Source of the DNA: an uncultured Holophaga sp.
GTDB taxonomy: Bacteria > Acidobacteriota > Holophagae > Holophagales > Holophagaceae
Direction of reading: 5' to 3'
Assembly: GCF_963677305.1 (NCBI RefSeq)
Contig: NZ_OY781925.1
Location: forward strand, 1,899,501-1,963,500
DNA: 64,000 nt
The notes under the pieces were generated by a model. That model saw only the letters and a list, made by a program, of their open reading frames with translations. It ran no database searches and was not told where the DNA came from. Position 1 is the stretch's first letter; the number at the start of each line of letters is the position of its first letter. This document shows, piece after piece, positions 16,197 through 25,051 of this stretch. Made by a program: the position numbers and the translations under genes.

Positions 16197-16293
16197 GATG
16201 GCGATTCCTCAAGGGGGCAGCGGCTCGCCACCCGCTTCAGGATAAGCTGGGCGGTGCCGTTCTGGCGGCTTCAGGGTCGGGTGGTGGGATGAG

Positions 16294-17748
16294 TCAGCCT
16301 GCGGCGCGCCATGATGTGGAGATCCGAGTGCGCCCGATCTCCTTCCCCCTTTGGGCAGGGTGACGCTGGGCCCAGAAGTGGCCGTGGATAGGCCTTGGCC
16401 GTGTCGTGCCGGAGGGCCGGGAGGCCGGATCCAGAGCGGGGCCGGCACCCATGGCATTGGCAGAGGCTCCGGCGGCGGGAGTGGCCTGGTGAAGTTCCGG
16501 CTGCTCCGCATTCTCCTCCATGACCCGGCGGTCGCTCTTGGCCAGAAGGACCAGGATGCAGGCCAGGGCGGAGCAGGGGCCCAGCAGGGCGAAGGAGGCG
16601 CCCCGGAAGCCGAGGGAGGCCGCCACGCTGCCGTACAGCCCTGGTCCCAGGAGGCCGATGCCGGTGGTGAAGGCCATGGTGGCCAGCACATAGTCCACCT
16701 TGGTGGTGTCGCTGACCAGGATGGGGACGATGGAGCGGGTCCCCATGGGGAGTCCCCCGGCACAGAGCCCCAGGACGATGGCGAAGATCCAGGGGGCCGT
16801 GGTGCCGCGGCCCGGCGAGAATGCGAAGGTGAAGAGCATGAGGGCCAGCACCGCGAAAGGAACGGCCACAAACCACTTGCGGGTGTGGGTCCGGTCCGAG
16901 ATGAGGCCGAAGGCGATGCCTGCGGGGATGGTGATGAGGGCGGTGAGGTTCACGACCATGGCCGAGGAGAAGATGGAGAAGCCTTTCTGCTCCTGGAGGT
17001 AGCTGGGGTAGAACTGGTTGATCACCCCGGCGTAGACAAAGGCCCAGAAGGTGAAGGCGATCATGATCAGCATGGCGCCGCCGATGTAGTCCCTCCTGTT
17101 AAGCCTTCTGGCCTTCCGGACATCCCCGCCGCTGATGGTGTTTTCCGCCACCGCCGAGAGGCGGAAGCTGGCCAGCAGCCAGAGGATGGTGACGATGCCC
17201 AGGGCGACGGAGACCCACCAGAGACCCCGGAAGCCCCAGCTTCCGTAGAGTCCGGGGCCCGTGAAGAAGGCGATGATGGTTCCCACTGGTACCCAGAGGG
17301 ACCAGACCCCCATCACCAGCCCCAGGCGTTCCTGGGGGAAGAGGCGCAGCATGACATTGGGGCCGATGACGGCGATGAGGCCGAAGCCCGCACCCTCCAG
17401 GAATCTCCCGAAGATGAGTGTCCCCGCGCTGGAGGCGCCCAGGCCGACGAGGGTGCCCAGGAGGCTGACCAGGGCTGTGATCAGCAGGGAGAACTTCACC
17501 CCGAAGCGCCGGATGATGAAGGCGCCGGGATAGGCGAAGACCACCGCGGCGATGGCGAAGACCGAGTTGACGTACCCGACGCTGGCGAGGCTCATGCCGA
17601 AGGATCGCCCGATGTCCACCAGGACCGGTCCGCACTTGAAGAGGGCATAGACGGTCGAAAATCCGAAGAAGAAAAGACACCAGAAGGACATCCAGCGCTC
17701 TCTCCCGGTGAGCTGCCTGTCGGCGACCCCGTAACCCACTGTGCTCAT
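16294..17748 (-). CDS. MFS transporter (NarK/oxalate-formate-antiporter-like)
   Basis: 484 aa. ATG at 17748 with AAAGGAGG upstream; the frame remains open for another 150 codons into the leader but is not coding there. Twelve membrane segments; the first half includes GRFLEGAGFGLIAVIGPNV and the second FGLISDRTHTRKW, typical of MFS anion or organic-acid carriers. The C-terminal tail of about 70 residues is hydrophilic. The 417-bp upstream gap (17749-18165) contains a GC-rich leader hairpin and a very strong palindrome, so expression is probably regulated. Substrate unknown. Confidence 0.8.
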   Translation of the reverse strand: MSTVGYGVADRQLTGRERWMSFWCLFFFGFSTVYALFKCGPVLVDIGRSFGMSLASVGYVNSVFAIAAVVFAYPGAFIIRRFGVKFSLLITALVSLLGTLVGLGASSAGTLIFGRFLEGAGFGLIAVIGPNVMLRLFPQERLGLVMGVWSLWVPVGTIIAFFTGPGLYGSWGFRGLWWVSVALGIVTILWLLASFRLSAVAENTISGGDVRKARRLNRRDYIGGAMLIMIAFTFWAFVYAGVINQFYPSYLQEQKGFSIFSSAMVVNLTALITIPAGIAFGLISDRTHTRKWFVAVPFAVLALMLFTFAFSPGRGTTAPWIFAIVLGLCAGGLPMGTRSIVPILVSDTTKVDYVLATMAFTTGIGLLGPGLYGSVAASLGFRGASFALLGPCSALACILVLLAKSDRRVMEENAEQPELHQATPAAGASANAMGAGPALDPASRPSGTTRPRPIHGHFWAQRHPAQRGKEIGRTRISTSWRAAG

Positions 17749-17792
17749 GGCGTACTGCCTCCTTTCTCTGCTCCGCCTTGGGGTGGCGATTG

Positions 17793-17825
17793 GGGCGGAG
17801 GGGCGGAGCTCCCGCCTCCGCCCCT
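17793..17825 (-). promoter_or_regulatory. GC-rich leader hairpin upstream of the MFS gene
   Basis: GGGGCGGAGG (17793-17802) and CCTCCGCCCC (17816-17825) form a perfect 10-bp stem with a 13-nt loop, 45 nt before the MFS start on its message. It could be an attenuator or structural leader element. No riboswitch class recognised. Confidence 0.35.
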
Positions 17826-18033
17826 GCATGCTTGGCTTCCCCTGGGGCTTCAGCCCGCCTTCAGCCGCTCTGCGGAAGGTTTCGCCGATGCGCGCCCCGT
17901 CTCTCCTGGATCCCGGCTGACCTCCGGCCATGATCTGGCCCTCGTGATGATCGGCGATGCGGGTGGTGGACGGGCCTACTTGGGAGCTGCGCCCTGGAGG
18001 GTGGGCCGAACCCGGGGATCCAAGGTGGTGGAA

Positions 18034-18069
18034 GACTGCCATACGGTACGTTCGTACCGTATGGCAGTC
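18034..18069. promoter_or_regulatory. perfect 17-bp inverted repeat, TetR-operator-like
   Basis: GACTGCCATACGGTACG (18034-18050), a TT centre, then its exact reverse complement (18053-18069). It lies 97 bp before rbfA and about 285 bp before the MFS start. On the minus strand TTGACT (18071-18066) followed 17 bp later by TACCGT could be a promoter built into the palindrome, aimed at the MFS gene. Length and symmetry fit a TetR-family operator. No TetR gene is in the window. Confidence 0.55.
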
Positions 18070-18165
18070 AAGAACGGTCTCAAAAAAAGTGTCCAGAATG
18101 AGGCGGAAAGGGGGGGCGGCCCCCCTTGCGCTTTCGACTACAATGGTTCTCCCGAAAGGAATTTC

Positions 18166-18546
18166 ATGCTCCGTCCAGAACAGCTCGAAGACCAGGTCCA
18201 CTTCATCCTCTCCACGCTCATCCAGCGGGAGCTGCGGGACCCGGATCTGGGCTTCATCACCCTCACGGCGGTGCGCCTCACCGGGGATCGTGGCCTGGCC
18301 AAGGTCTACTACACCGTCATGGGGGATGAGGACCAGATGAAGCGCACCGCCAAGGCCCTGGGACGGGCCAACGGCTTCCTGCGCACCCAGCTCGCTCAGC
18401 GTCTGCGCCTGAAGAAGGCCCCTGAGCTGCGCTTCTTCACTGACACCACCATCGAGGAGGGCAACAAGATGGAGGCCCTGCTCTCACAGATCCGGGAGGA
18501 GGAGGCCCAGCGTCCCTCTGTGGAGCCGGAGGAGCCCGAGGCATGA
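18166..18546 (+). CDS. rbfA: 30S ribosome-binding factor A
   Basis: 126 aa, ATG at 18166 with AAAGGA upstream. RbfA binds the pre-30S subunit and assists late 16S rRNA 5'-end maturation. The sequence has the KH-like fold signature: ILSTLIQRELRDPDLGFITL, VYYTVMGD, then TQLAQRLRLKKAPELRFFTD. The stop overlaps the truB start (ATGA), the common rbfA-truB arrangement. The usual upstream genes (infB, nusA) are absent. Confidence 0.93.
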   Translation: MLRPEQLEDQVHFILSTLIQRELRDPDLGFITLTAVRLTGDRGLAKVYYTVMGDEDQMKRTAKALGRANGFLRTQLAQRLRLKKAPELRFFTDTTIEEGNKMEALLSQIREEEAQRPSVEPEEPEA

Positions 18547-19436
18547 AGCCCGGCGTCTACCTAGAACACAAGCCCGTCGGTGCCTCCAGCTTCGATGTGG
18601 TGCGGAGCTTCAAGCACGAGGCCTATGAGGCCGGTCTGAGGAAATACGCCCTGGGCCATGGGGGCACTCTGGACCCCTTTGCAGAGGGGCTCCTGCTGGT
18701 GCTGGCGGGACAGGCCACCCGTCTCATGGAGCTCATGCACCCCCTGCCCAAGACCTATTTGGCCGAGGTGGTCTGGGGTGAAGAGACGGACACCTGTGAT
18801 CACCTGGGGCTGCCGGTCGCCACAGGGGACGCGGACGACTTGAGCGCGGCCAAGCTGGAGGCCGCCCTGCCGGCCTTCCTGGGCTGGCAGGACCAGGTGC
18901 CTCCTGCCACCTGTGCCAAGAAGATCGATGGCGAATCGGCCTACAAGAAAGCCCACCGGGGCGAGGAGGTCATTCTGCCTCCCAGCCGGGTCTACCTCCA
19001 CAGCGCCCGCTGGATCAGCCATGACCTGCCCCGGGCTTCGACCCTGGAGCTCACCTGCCGGGGGGGCTTCTACGTGCGGAGCCTGGCCAGGGACCTGGGA
19101 CGGCTCCTGGGGTGCGGGGCCCATCTGCGGACCCTGGAGCGCACAGCCATCGGCCCCTGGGCCGATCCCGGGGCCGGACAGCGGATCCACCTGGAGGGGG
19201 AGTCCCTCATCCCCTGGTGCCGGAGCCGCCGCCTGGACGATGCCGAGTTGGATCACCTGCTGCACGGGCGCCCCATTCCCTTGGGGGAGCTTGAGAACCC
19301 GGCCTGGAGGCTTCCTGAAGGCTTCCCCGACCCCTGTGCCCCCATCCGGGCCCTGCACGGGGATCGACTGGTGGCTCTGCTCCAGGAGCGGGAGGGGAGG
19401 CTCTGGACCACCGCCAACCTGCGCGGCGGGCTCTGA
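18543..19436 (+). CDS. truB: tRNA pseudouridine(55) synthase
   Basis: 297 aa. Makes pseudouridine 55 in the T-loop of tRNAs. The catalytic Asp44 sits in GGTLDPFAEGLL; KTYLAEVVWG, PPATCAKKIDGESAY and the GGFYVRSLARDLG segment are further family motifs. The C-terminal part is a PUA-like region, less conserved. Translationally coupled to rbfA by an ATGA overlap. Converges on the modA remnant with a 10-bp gap. Confidence 0.95.
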   Translation: MKPGVYLEHKPVGASSFDVVRSFKHEAYEAGLRKYALGHGGTLDPFAEGLLLVLAGQATRLMELMHPLPKTYLAEVVWGEETDTCDHLGLPVATGDADDLSAAKLEAALPAFLGWQDQVPPATCAKKIDGESAYKKAHRGEEVILPPSRVYLHSARWISHDLPRASTLELTCRGGFYVRSLARDLGRLLGCGAHLRTLERTAIGPWADPGAGQRIHLEGESLIPWCRSRRLDDAELDHLLHGRPIPLGELENPAWRLPEGFPDPCAPIRALHGDRLVALLQEREGRLWTTANLRGGL

Positions 19437-19446
19437 GGAACCTGTC

Positions 19447-19825
19447 TCAGGCTCGGTCTTCAGCCGGAAGGGTGAAGCCATGACGCAGGATGATGGCCCG
19501 GGCGCATCCCAGGTCGTCCCGGGGCACCGGGACGACCCGGACCTTTCCGGAGTGCTGGGCATCCGTGCGATAGACGAAGCCGGCGTCCACCAAGCCGGTC
19601 TCCACGTATTCCAGGACTTTCCGTGCATCCTTGGCGAAGACGAACTTGTCCTGGACGCTCTGCAGGAGGCCCAGGGAAGCCAGGAGCAGTTGGGCGTACT
19701 CCCCGGCGGGAACCTGAGCGGGATCGCCGATGGCGATCTTGGTGATCCGGTCACTGCAGAGGTCCTCCGGGACGAGATCCGGCCCAAAGGTCTCGAGGGT
19801 CACAAGGGTGATCGCGTTGGTGAAT
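19447..19825 (-). pseudogene. modA remnant (C-terminal part of a molybdate-binding protein)
   Basis: Reading leftward from about 19825 the frame gives FTNAITLVT, then KIAIGDPAQVPAGEYA, VLEYVETGLVDAGFVYRTDA and KVRVVPVP. This is the C-terminal lobe of ModA-type periplasmic molybdate-binding proteins. The N-terminal lobe, signal peptide and modBC are missing. Upstream of about 19825 the DNA instead belongs to a truncated GGDEF gene in another frame. A GTG at 19803 could start a 118-aa product, but half a binding protein without a signal peptide is unlikely to function. Confidence 0.7.
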
Positions 19826-20350
19826 GACGAGCTTGAGCCCGTTGAGATTGCAGAGGATGAGCCCCACGCTCCGGTGGGGCGCCAGACGCCCCGGGCGGAG
19901 ATGCTCGTCGAAGCCTCTCCGGTTGAGGAGTCCCGTCAGCGGATCCAGGTGTTCAGAGGGCCGGAGGGCCGGATCCTGAGGAAGGCCGGACACCGGCAGG
20001 AGCAGGACCAGGTGTCCCGCGGCCAGGCCCTGGGGGCTCCAGATGACCGAGATCGAGACCAGGAAGCGCCCTTGGCCCGCCAGGGTGAGGGTCTTCCCCT
20101 CGAGGGGGGAGGCCTGGGTGCCGGGGGCCTCCGCTGCCAACCTCACCAGGAGGCGGTCCAGGGCGTCCCCTTCGGTGGAGGCGTGGGCGAAGCACTCCTG
20201 CCAGGCGGGGTTCACCTGGCGCAGCCCGGAAGGCGTCTCCAATACGGCCGCAGGCCAAGGCAGGCTCTGGAGGGCCCAGCTGCAGATGCCATCCCGACTC
20301 ATCCCGGAGGAGGCAGGCGTAAGGGGGTGGGGGAGGTTGCGATGGGGCAT
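19751..20350 (-). pseudogene. truncated PAS-GGDEF (diguanylate cyclase-like) gene
   Basis: 199-codon ORF. Residues about 20-125 look like a PAS-type sensor (WALQSLPWPAAVLETPSG). The GGDEF domain then begins normally with DPLTGLLNRRGFDEHL and LILCNLNGLKLV, but stops being recognisable at about 19826. The GG(D/E)EF active site is absent. The remaining codons run into the modA remnant in the wrong frame. It is therefore the 5' part of a cyclase gene cut at a deletion or rearrangement. The usual Asp at the metal site is already Asn (CNLNG). The promoter is probably the AT-rich palindromic stretch at 20361-20384. Confidence 0.65.
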
Positions 20351-20360
20351 GGGTAAAGAA

Positions 20361-20384
20361 CGTTATATATTTTAAAATATTACG
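20361..20384. promoter_or_regulatory. AT-rich imperfect palindrome before the GGDEF remnant
   Basis: The core ATATTTTAAAATAT (20367-20380) is a perfect palindrome, flanked by CGT(T)A and TACG, which are symmetric except for one extra T. It lies 11 bp upstream of the GGDEF remnant start and resembles in sequence the inverted repeat at 35076-35105. Could be an operator or UP-like promoter element. Confidence 0.4.
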
Positions 20385-20421
20385 ATCTGCGCTGCAACCC
20401 TCCGTTGCCGCTTGCTTCGCC

Positions 20422-21303
20422 TCAGCGCTGGTTCCAGTGCAATTTTTCCTGGAGCAGCCTGTAGAAGGGCAGGTCCGGATTCTGGAGGAGGGTGATGGCG
20501 TGGGGGTATTTCCGCAGGAAGACCTGGTCACCCGGGAGCATGGGGTATTCCAGCTGGCCGTCGAGGGTGAGATGGGCTTCGTCGGTCTGCTCCAGAGTGA
20601 TGCAGACGCTGACGGTCCCCGGGACCACGATGGGGCGGAGGGTCAGGCTGTGGGGGCAGATGGGGGAGATTACCCAGGCGTCCAGGGTGGGGTGGAGGAT
20701 GGGGCCCCCGGCGGAGAGGGAGTAGGCGGTGGAGCCCGTGGGGGAGGCGACGATCAGGCCGTCGGCTTTGATGATGGCAGCGGGGAAGCCGTCGACATGC
20801 AGGCCGAACTCCATGATCCGGGCCAGGGTGCCCTTGGCGAGGACCGCATCGTTCAGGATCGCCTGGGAGACCAGTACCTCATCACCCCTGACCAGTTCGG
20901 CGTGGAGCATGGTGCGCTGTTCCGGCACCAGGCGTCCCTCGAAGTAGGTCTGGACCGCGGTCCGGGCCTCCGAGGCGGGGTGGGCGGTGAGAAAGCCCAG
21001 AGAGCCCAGGTTCACGCCCAGGAGCTGGGTCCCCTGGTGTCCCATGTTCCGGGCTGCTGAGAGCAGGGTGCCGTCACCACCGAGCACCAGGCAGAGATCC
21101 GCCGCCGGGAGGGCATCCGCCAGGACCTCCTCGCACTGGAGCTGCTCCGCGGGCAGTCCGGCGCTCTCCCAGGCGGGAAGCAGGGAATACTGGGCCCGGA
21201 TGCGCCAGCCCCGTTCCAGGAACAGGGGCACCACTTCCCGGAGGGTGCCGACCAGCCAGTCGGATTTGAGTTTGGCGACGATGGCAAGGGTGGGTGAGTG
21301 CAT
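20422..21303 (-). CDS. nadK: NAD kinase
   Basis: 293 aa, ATG at 21303 with GGAGG six bases upstream. Phosphorylates NAD to NADP. Family motifs present: LGGDGTLL (catalytic GGDG), LNDAVLAKG, and SPTGSTAYSLSAGGPI, plus a TLDGQ element in the C-terminal beta domain. Normal length. The start lies only 24 bp from the divergent PBP1A start, so the two promoters must overlap each other's coding sequence. Confidence 0.95.
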   Translation of the reverse strand: MHSPTLAIVAKLKSDWLVGTLREVVPLFLERGWRIRAQYSLLPAWESAGLPAEQLQCEEVLADALPAADLCLVLGGDGTLLSAARNMGHQGTQLLGVNLGSLGFLTAHPASEARTAVQTYFEGRLVPEQRTMLHAELVRGDEVLVSQAILNDAVLAKGTLARIMEFGLHVDGFPAAIIKADGLIVASPTGSTAYSLSAGGPILHPTLDAWVISPICPHSLTLRPIVVPGTVSVCITLEQTDEAHLTLDGQLEYPMLPGDQVFLRKYPHAITLLQNPDLPFYRLLQEKLHWNQR

Positions 21304-21327
21304 GACCTCCTAGGTTACCCTGAGAGC

Positions 21328-23763
21328 ATGGCCAGACGATCCACCAATCACTCCGCCACCCCCTGGTACCGCCGGACCTGGCTCCGTCGCAGCCTCTGGG
21401 GGCTCCTCGGGCTCTGTGTCGCAGGCGGCGTAGCCTTCGCCATCGCCTGGTCCTGGTTGAGTCGCGATGCCGACGCCTACATGGAGAACTTCGCACTTCG
21501 GGTTCCCAAGACCACCACCAAGGTCCTGGACCGGAACGGAGACACCATCGGCATCTTCGCTGAGGAGAACCGGGTGGTGATCCCCTTCGGGGACATCCCC
21601 AAGGCCTTCGTGGGGGCGGTGATCGCCACGGAGGATGCGGACTTCCTCCACCACAACGGGGTCTCCCCCAAGGGCATCGCCCGGGCCTTCTTCAACTTCG
21701 TGACCTCCTTCGGGCACCGCCAGGAGGGGGCTTCCACGCTGACCATGCAGCTGGTCCGGACCATCACCGCCAAGCGGGAGCGGAAGCTGGACCGCAAGCT
21801 CAAGGAGATCATCCTGGCCCTCAAGCTGGAGAAGGCCTACACCAAGAAGCAGATCTTCGAGCAGTACGCCAACGAGGTCTACTTCGGGGGCGGTCGCTAT
21901 GGCATTGAAGCGGCGGCCGAATACTACTTCGGCAAGAGCGCACCCCAGCTGGCGGTGGAGGAGTGCGCCCTGCTGGCCGGCCTCGTCCAGAGTCCCAATT
22001 ACTACAATCCCTACAACACCAATCCCAAGGCCCGGGAGGCGGCCAAGGCCCGTCGGGACCACGTGCTGCGGCGCATGGCCGAGGAGCACTATCTCAAGGA
22101 TGGCGATGCCCAGCTCCTCATGGAACGGCCGGTGCGGCTGGCCCGGGAGACCCCCAATGAAGAGGCGGTGGCCCCCTATGCCGTGGAGGAGGTCCGGAAG
22201 TACCTCTATGAGAAGTACGGCCGCGAGCGGGTTCTCAATGGTGGTCTGGAGATTCACACCACCATCGACACCGTCTGGCAGACTGCCGCCAACGATGCGG
22301 TCCGCCAGGGCCTGCGGGCGGTGGATCGGCGCCGGGGCTTCCGCAAGGAGGGGGTCCAGTTCGTCGCCGATCCCGAGACGGCCAAGCTGTCCGGCTGGAA
22401 TCGCTTCGTCTCCGTCGGGGACTCAATGCGGGGCGTGATCCTGGGGTGGAGCGGTGCAGATGCCCGCGTGCGCTTCGGGCAGACCACGCTGGCCGTGCCG
22501 GCTGCGGCCTTCGCCTGGGCGGGGAAGGGCATCCAGAGCACCCTCACCCGGGGGGCCGCTCCCCTCTTCCTGGTCAAGGCGGCCCAGGACGGAGTGCCGA
22601 CCCAGGTGGAGCTCGACCAGGAACCCTCGGTGGAGGGGGCGCTGCTGGCGGTGGATCACCAGACGGGCGAGATCCGGGCCATGGTGGGCGGCTACGACTA
22701 CAACCGCAGCAAGTTCAACCGCAGTTGGCAGGCCGAGCGTCAGGTGGGCTCCACCATGAAGGCCTTCGTCTACGGTGCGGCCTTCGCCCGGGGCATGACC
22801 CCGGCATCCATCGTGCAGGACGTGCCGACCCGGTACACCTTCGGCCACGATGTCTACAAGCCTTCCAACTACGAGCGCAACTTCTGGGGGCCCATCCCTG
22901 TCTGGGAGGCCCTGCGGGACTCAAGGAACATTCCGGCCGTACGGACCCTCGAGGCGGCGGGCATCGGCAATGTCATTGACCTGGCCCGGGGCTTCGGCAT
23001 CCAGGGCAGACTCCCGCCTGTGCCCAGTCTGGCCCTGGGCAGCGCCGACCTGACCCTGCGGGACATGGTGCAGGGCTATGCCAGCATCGCCAATGGTGGT
23101 GTCCGCTCTCCTGCGCCTTTCCTGATCACGAAGATCGTCGACCGGGATGGCAGGGTGCTGGAGCAGCATGAGGGCACCCCGGGAGCCGTGGCCTTGGATC
23201 CCATGAGCAACTTCCAGCTCATCCAGTGCCTCCAGGGCGTAGCCCAGGCCGGTACCGGTGCGCGCTCCAACGAGCTGGGCTGGCCTGTGGCCGGCAAGAC
23301 CGGCACCACGGACAACAACACCGACGGCTGGTTCCTGGGTTTCTCCACCCGCATCACCTGCGGCGTCTGGGTGGGTCTTGACGCCAAGAAGACCATCTTC
23401 CGGGGGGCTGACGGAGCCAAGGTCGCCCTCCCCATCTGGGTGGACTTCATGAAGGTCGCCCTCAGGACCACCCCCCGGGAGGAGTTCAAGGCTCCCGAGG
23501 GCATGGAGTGGCTCAAGATCGACCGGTTGACCGGCCTCAAGGCGACCTCGAATTCGACTCAGACCATCAACCTGGCCTTCAAGCCCGGCCATGCCCCCTC
23601 AGGCGAGTCCGACGGGGGGGCCAGGGCCAGGATCGAGGAGGAGCGGGCCGCCGCCAACGAGCAGGCCGCCGAAGACAGGGTCTGGGGGATGGGCCAGCTC
23701 GCCGATCCGCCCCAGGAGACACCCGGCGTCAAGTGGACGGATGTGGAGGATCCGAACAAATGA
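21328..23763 (+). CDS. bifunctional penicillin-binding protein 1A
   Basis: 811 aa from the ATG at 21328; an in-frame ATG ten codons earlier overlaps the nadK start and has no better signal. A cytosolic basic tail and one membrane anchor (about 22-44) precede the glycosyltransferase 51 domain with ATEDADF (catalytic Glu102) and GASTLTMQLVR. The transpeptidase domain has the S-x-x-K nucleophile STMK (Ser475, Lys478), SRN in DSRNIPAV, and KTGT (657-660). A charged C-terminal tail of about 60 residues follows. Polymerises and cross-links peptidoglycan in the periplasm. An insertion between the domains fits the OB/ODD region of class A enzymes. Confidence 0.93.
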   Translation: MARRSTNHSATPWYRRTWLRRSLWGLLGLCVAGGVAFAIAWSWLSRDADAYMENFALRVPKTTTKVLDRNGDTIGIFAEENRVVIPFGDIPKAFVGAVIATEDADFLHHNGVSPKGIARAFFNFVTSFGHRQEGASTLTMQLVRTITAKRERKLDRKLKEIILALKLEKAYTKKQIFEQYANEVYFGGGRYGIEAAAEYYFGKSAPQLAVEECALLAGLVQSPNYYNPYNTNPKAREAAKARRDHVLRRMAEEHYLKDGDAQLLMERPVRLARETPNEEAVAPYAVEEVRKYLYEKYGRERVLNGGLEIHTTIDTVWQTAANDAVRQGLRAVDRRRGFRKEGVQFVADPETAKLSGWNRFVSVGDSMRGVILGWSGADARVRFGQTTLAVPAAAFAWAGKGIQSTLTRGAAPLFLVKAAQDGVPTQVELDQEPSVEGALLAVDHQTGEIRAMVGGYDYNRSKFNRSWQAERQVGSTMKAFVYGAAFARGMTPASIVQDVPTRYTFGHDVYKPSNYERNFWGPIPVWEALRDSRNIPAVRTLEAAGIGNVIDLARGFGIQGRLPPVPSLALGSADLTLRDMVQGYASIANGGVRSPAPFLITKIVDRDGRVLEQHEGTPGAVALDPMSNFQLIQCLQGVAQAGTGARSNELGWPVAGKTGTTDNNTDGWFLGFSTRITCGVWVGLDAKKTIFRGADGAKVALPIWVDFMKVALRTTPREEFKAPEGMEWLKIDRLTGLKATSNSTQTINLAFKPGHAPSGESDGGARARIEEERAAANEQAAEDRVWGMGQLADPPQETPGVKWTDVEDPNK

Positions 23764-23854
23764 GGAGATGAACGGCCTTGGCTGCAGAGAACGGCTGCTT
23801 GACAGGCCAGGATTGGAGGGGTTTCTCTCCAGAGGCCGGAGGTGGATCACCGCT

Positions 23855-24988
23855 TCAGTCGTACCGGCCGTAGCGGTCCACCGCTTCGAACATGGCTTTT
23901 ACGTTCTCGTGCCTGGCATTCATGGGCATGGTGCAGGCAGGACGGAGGATGAATCCGCCCCCCTTGCCGACGAGGGTGATGAGCCTGCGGCAGTAGTCGT
24001 CCACCTCGGATGGGGAGCCCAGGGTCAGGAGGGCTGAGGGCACATCACCCGAGATGGCGGCATGCCCGTTCAGTATCTCTTTGGCCTTCCAGATGTCTGT
24101 TTCGCCATCCAGCTCCACGGCGAACTTTCCCTTCGGGAGCTGGAGGAAGTTCTCCAGGTTGCGTCCCCAATCCGTATCCATGTGGAAGATGGGCACGATA
24201 TCCTGGGCGATGAGCTTTTCCGCCATATCCTTGATGAAGGGCCAGGAGAACTTCTCAAAGTTCCTGGGGCTCAAGAAGGTTGAGCTGGTCCGGGTGCAAG
24301 GGACAAAGGCCCGGCGGATGCCGACCTTGTTGATCTGCTTGAGGGCCAGCTTGAAGAAGTCTTCGTTGAAGCGCCAGAGGACCTCCACCAGCTCATCCTT
24401 CATCTGGAACATGTCCTTGATGTAGTTCTCCATGCCCCGGGTGAGGGAGAAAAGCTCATTCCCTGTAGGGGCCCCCGCCCCGTAGAGATAGCTTTGGCCG
24501 CGCTTCAGGGTCGCCTTCAGCTCCTTCTTCTGGTAGATCTCCGACTTGATGAAGCCCCAGATGAGCCATGGGGTGCTGGTGTGGTGGATGTTCTTGAGCA
24601 GTTTGAGGTAGAAGGGCTGGAGCCCCCTGGTCTTTACGATCCGCAGGTCGTCCCGGGTCACCACTTCCTTTTCCAAGGTCTGGTACATGTCATTTTCGGG
24701 GAGTTCGGTGCCCGGGAATTTGTAATGGTTGAACCCCACATGGCGCATCAGCCTTGCGTCACCGTACATGTAATGCATGGCGGCGTTGCAGTCCCACTGA
24801 GGATAGACAGCGGCCAGCTTGTCGTAGCAAGTCATGGCTGTCCGCCAATTCCACATGAAGTCCCGGTTGGGGATTCCTGCGAACTGGGAGGCGTAGGAGG
24901 TGATCCAGGGGGCGCAGACGATCCGGTCCACGGGCTGGAGCGCAAGGGTGGCCTGAAGGCGCGCCTCGGCAGTGAGGGTTTGGGACAT
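23855..24988 (-). CDS. uroporphyrinogen decarboxylase (URO-D) superfamily protein
   Basis: 377 aa, ATG at 24988 with GGAGG upstream. It resembles the COG0407 group, which includes corrinoid/CoM methyltransferases such as MtaA as well as true HemE. HemE is unlikely: the N-terminal substrate-binding signature is missing and no haem genes are near. The zinc-binding H-x-C of MtaA-like enzymes is replaced by HMD in the IFHMDTDWG stretch, although C-terminal PACTMP keeps a Cys. It is downstream of an MFS transporter and a LysR gene on the same strand, suggesting use of an imported (perhaps methylated) compound. Specific reaction unknown. Confidence 0.7.
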   Translation of the reverse strand: MSQTLTAEARLQATLALQPVDRIVCAPWITSYASQFAGIPNRDFMWNWRTAMTCYDKLAAVYPQWDCNAAMHYMYGDARLMRHVGFNHYKFPGTELPENDMYQTLEKEVVTRDDLRIVKTRGLQPFYLKLLKNIHHTSTPWLIWGFIKSEIYQKKELKATLKRGQSYLYGAGAPTGNELFSLTRGMENYIKDMFQMKDELVEVLWRFNEDFFKLALKQINKVGIRRAFVPCTRTSSTFLSPRNFEKFSWPFIKDMAEKLIAQDIVPIFHMDTDWGRNLENFLQLPKGKFAVELDGETDIWKAKEILNGHAAISGDVPSALLTLGSPSEVDDYCRRLITLVGKGGGFILRPACTMPMNARHENVKAMFEAVDRYGRYD

Positions 24989-25051
24989 GGAACCTCCAAC
25001 TCTGATAAAAGGAATTTGGAGGTATTTTAATATGTGAAGATATAATTTGTG
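24989..25051 (-). promoter_or_regulatory. AT-rich promoter/operator region of the URO-D-like gene
   Basis: This 63-bp gap is strikingly AT-rich against a GC-rich background. On the minus strand it contains ATTAACACAAATTATAT and CACATATTAAAATACC, then GGAGG at the start codon. The first has the T-n11-A spacing and dyad character of a LysR-type site, so the adjacent LysR gene may have controlled it. No single -35/-10 pair is convincing. Confidence 0.4.

Noticed and set aside
16351..18165. Plus-strand extension of the rbfA frame by about 600 codons
   Set aside because: Low-complexity Gly/Glu/Asp-rich antisense of the MFS gene; RbfA homology and a ribosome binding site place the start at 18166.
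23764..23854. Terminator between PBP1A and the URO-D-like gene
   Set aside because: Only a short imperfect GGAG/CTCC stem is visible; too weak to call.
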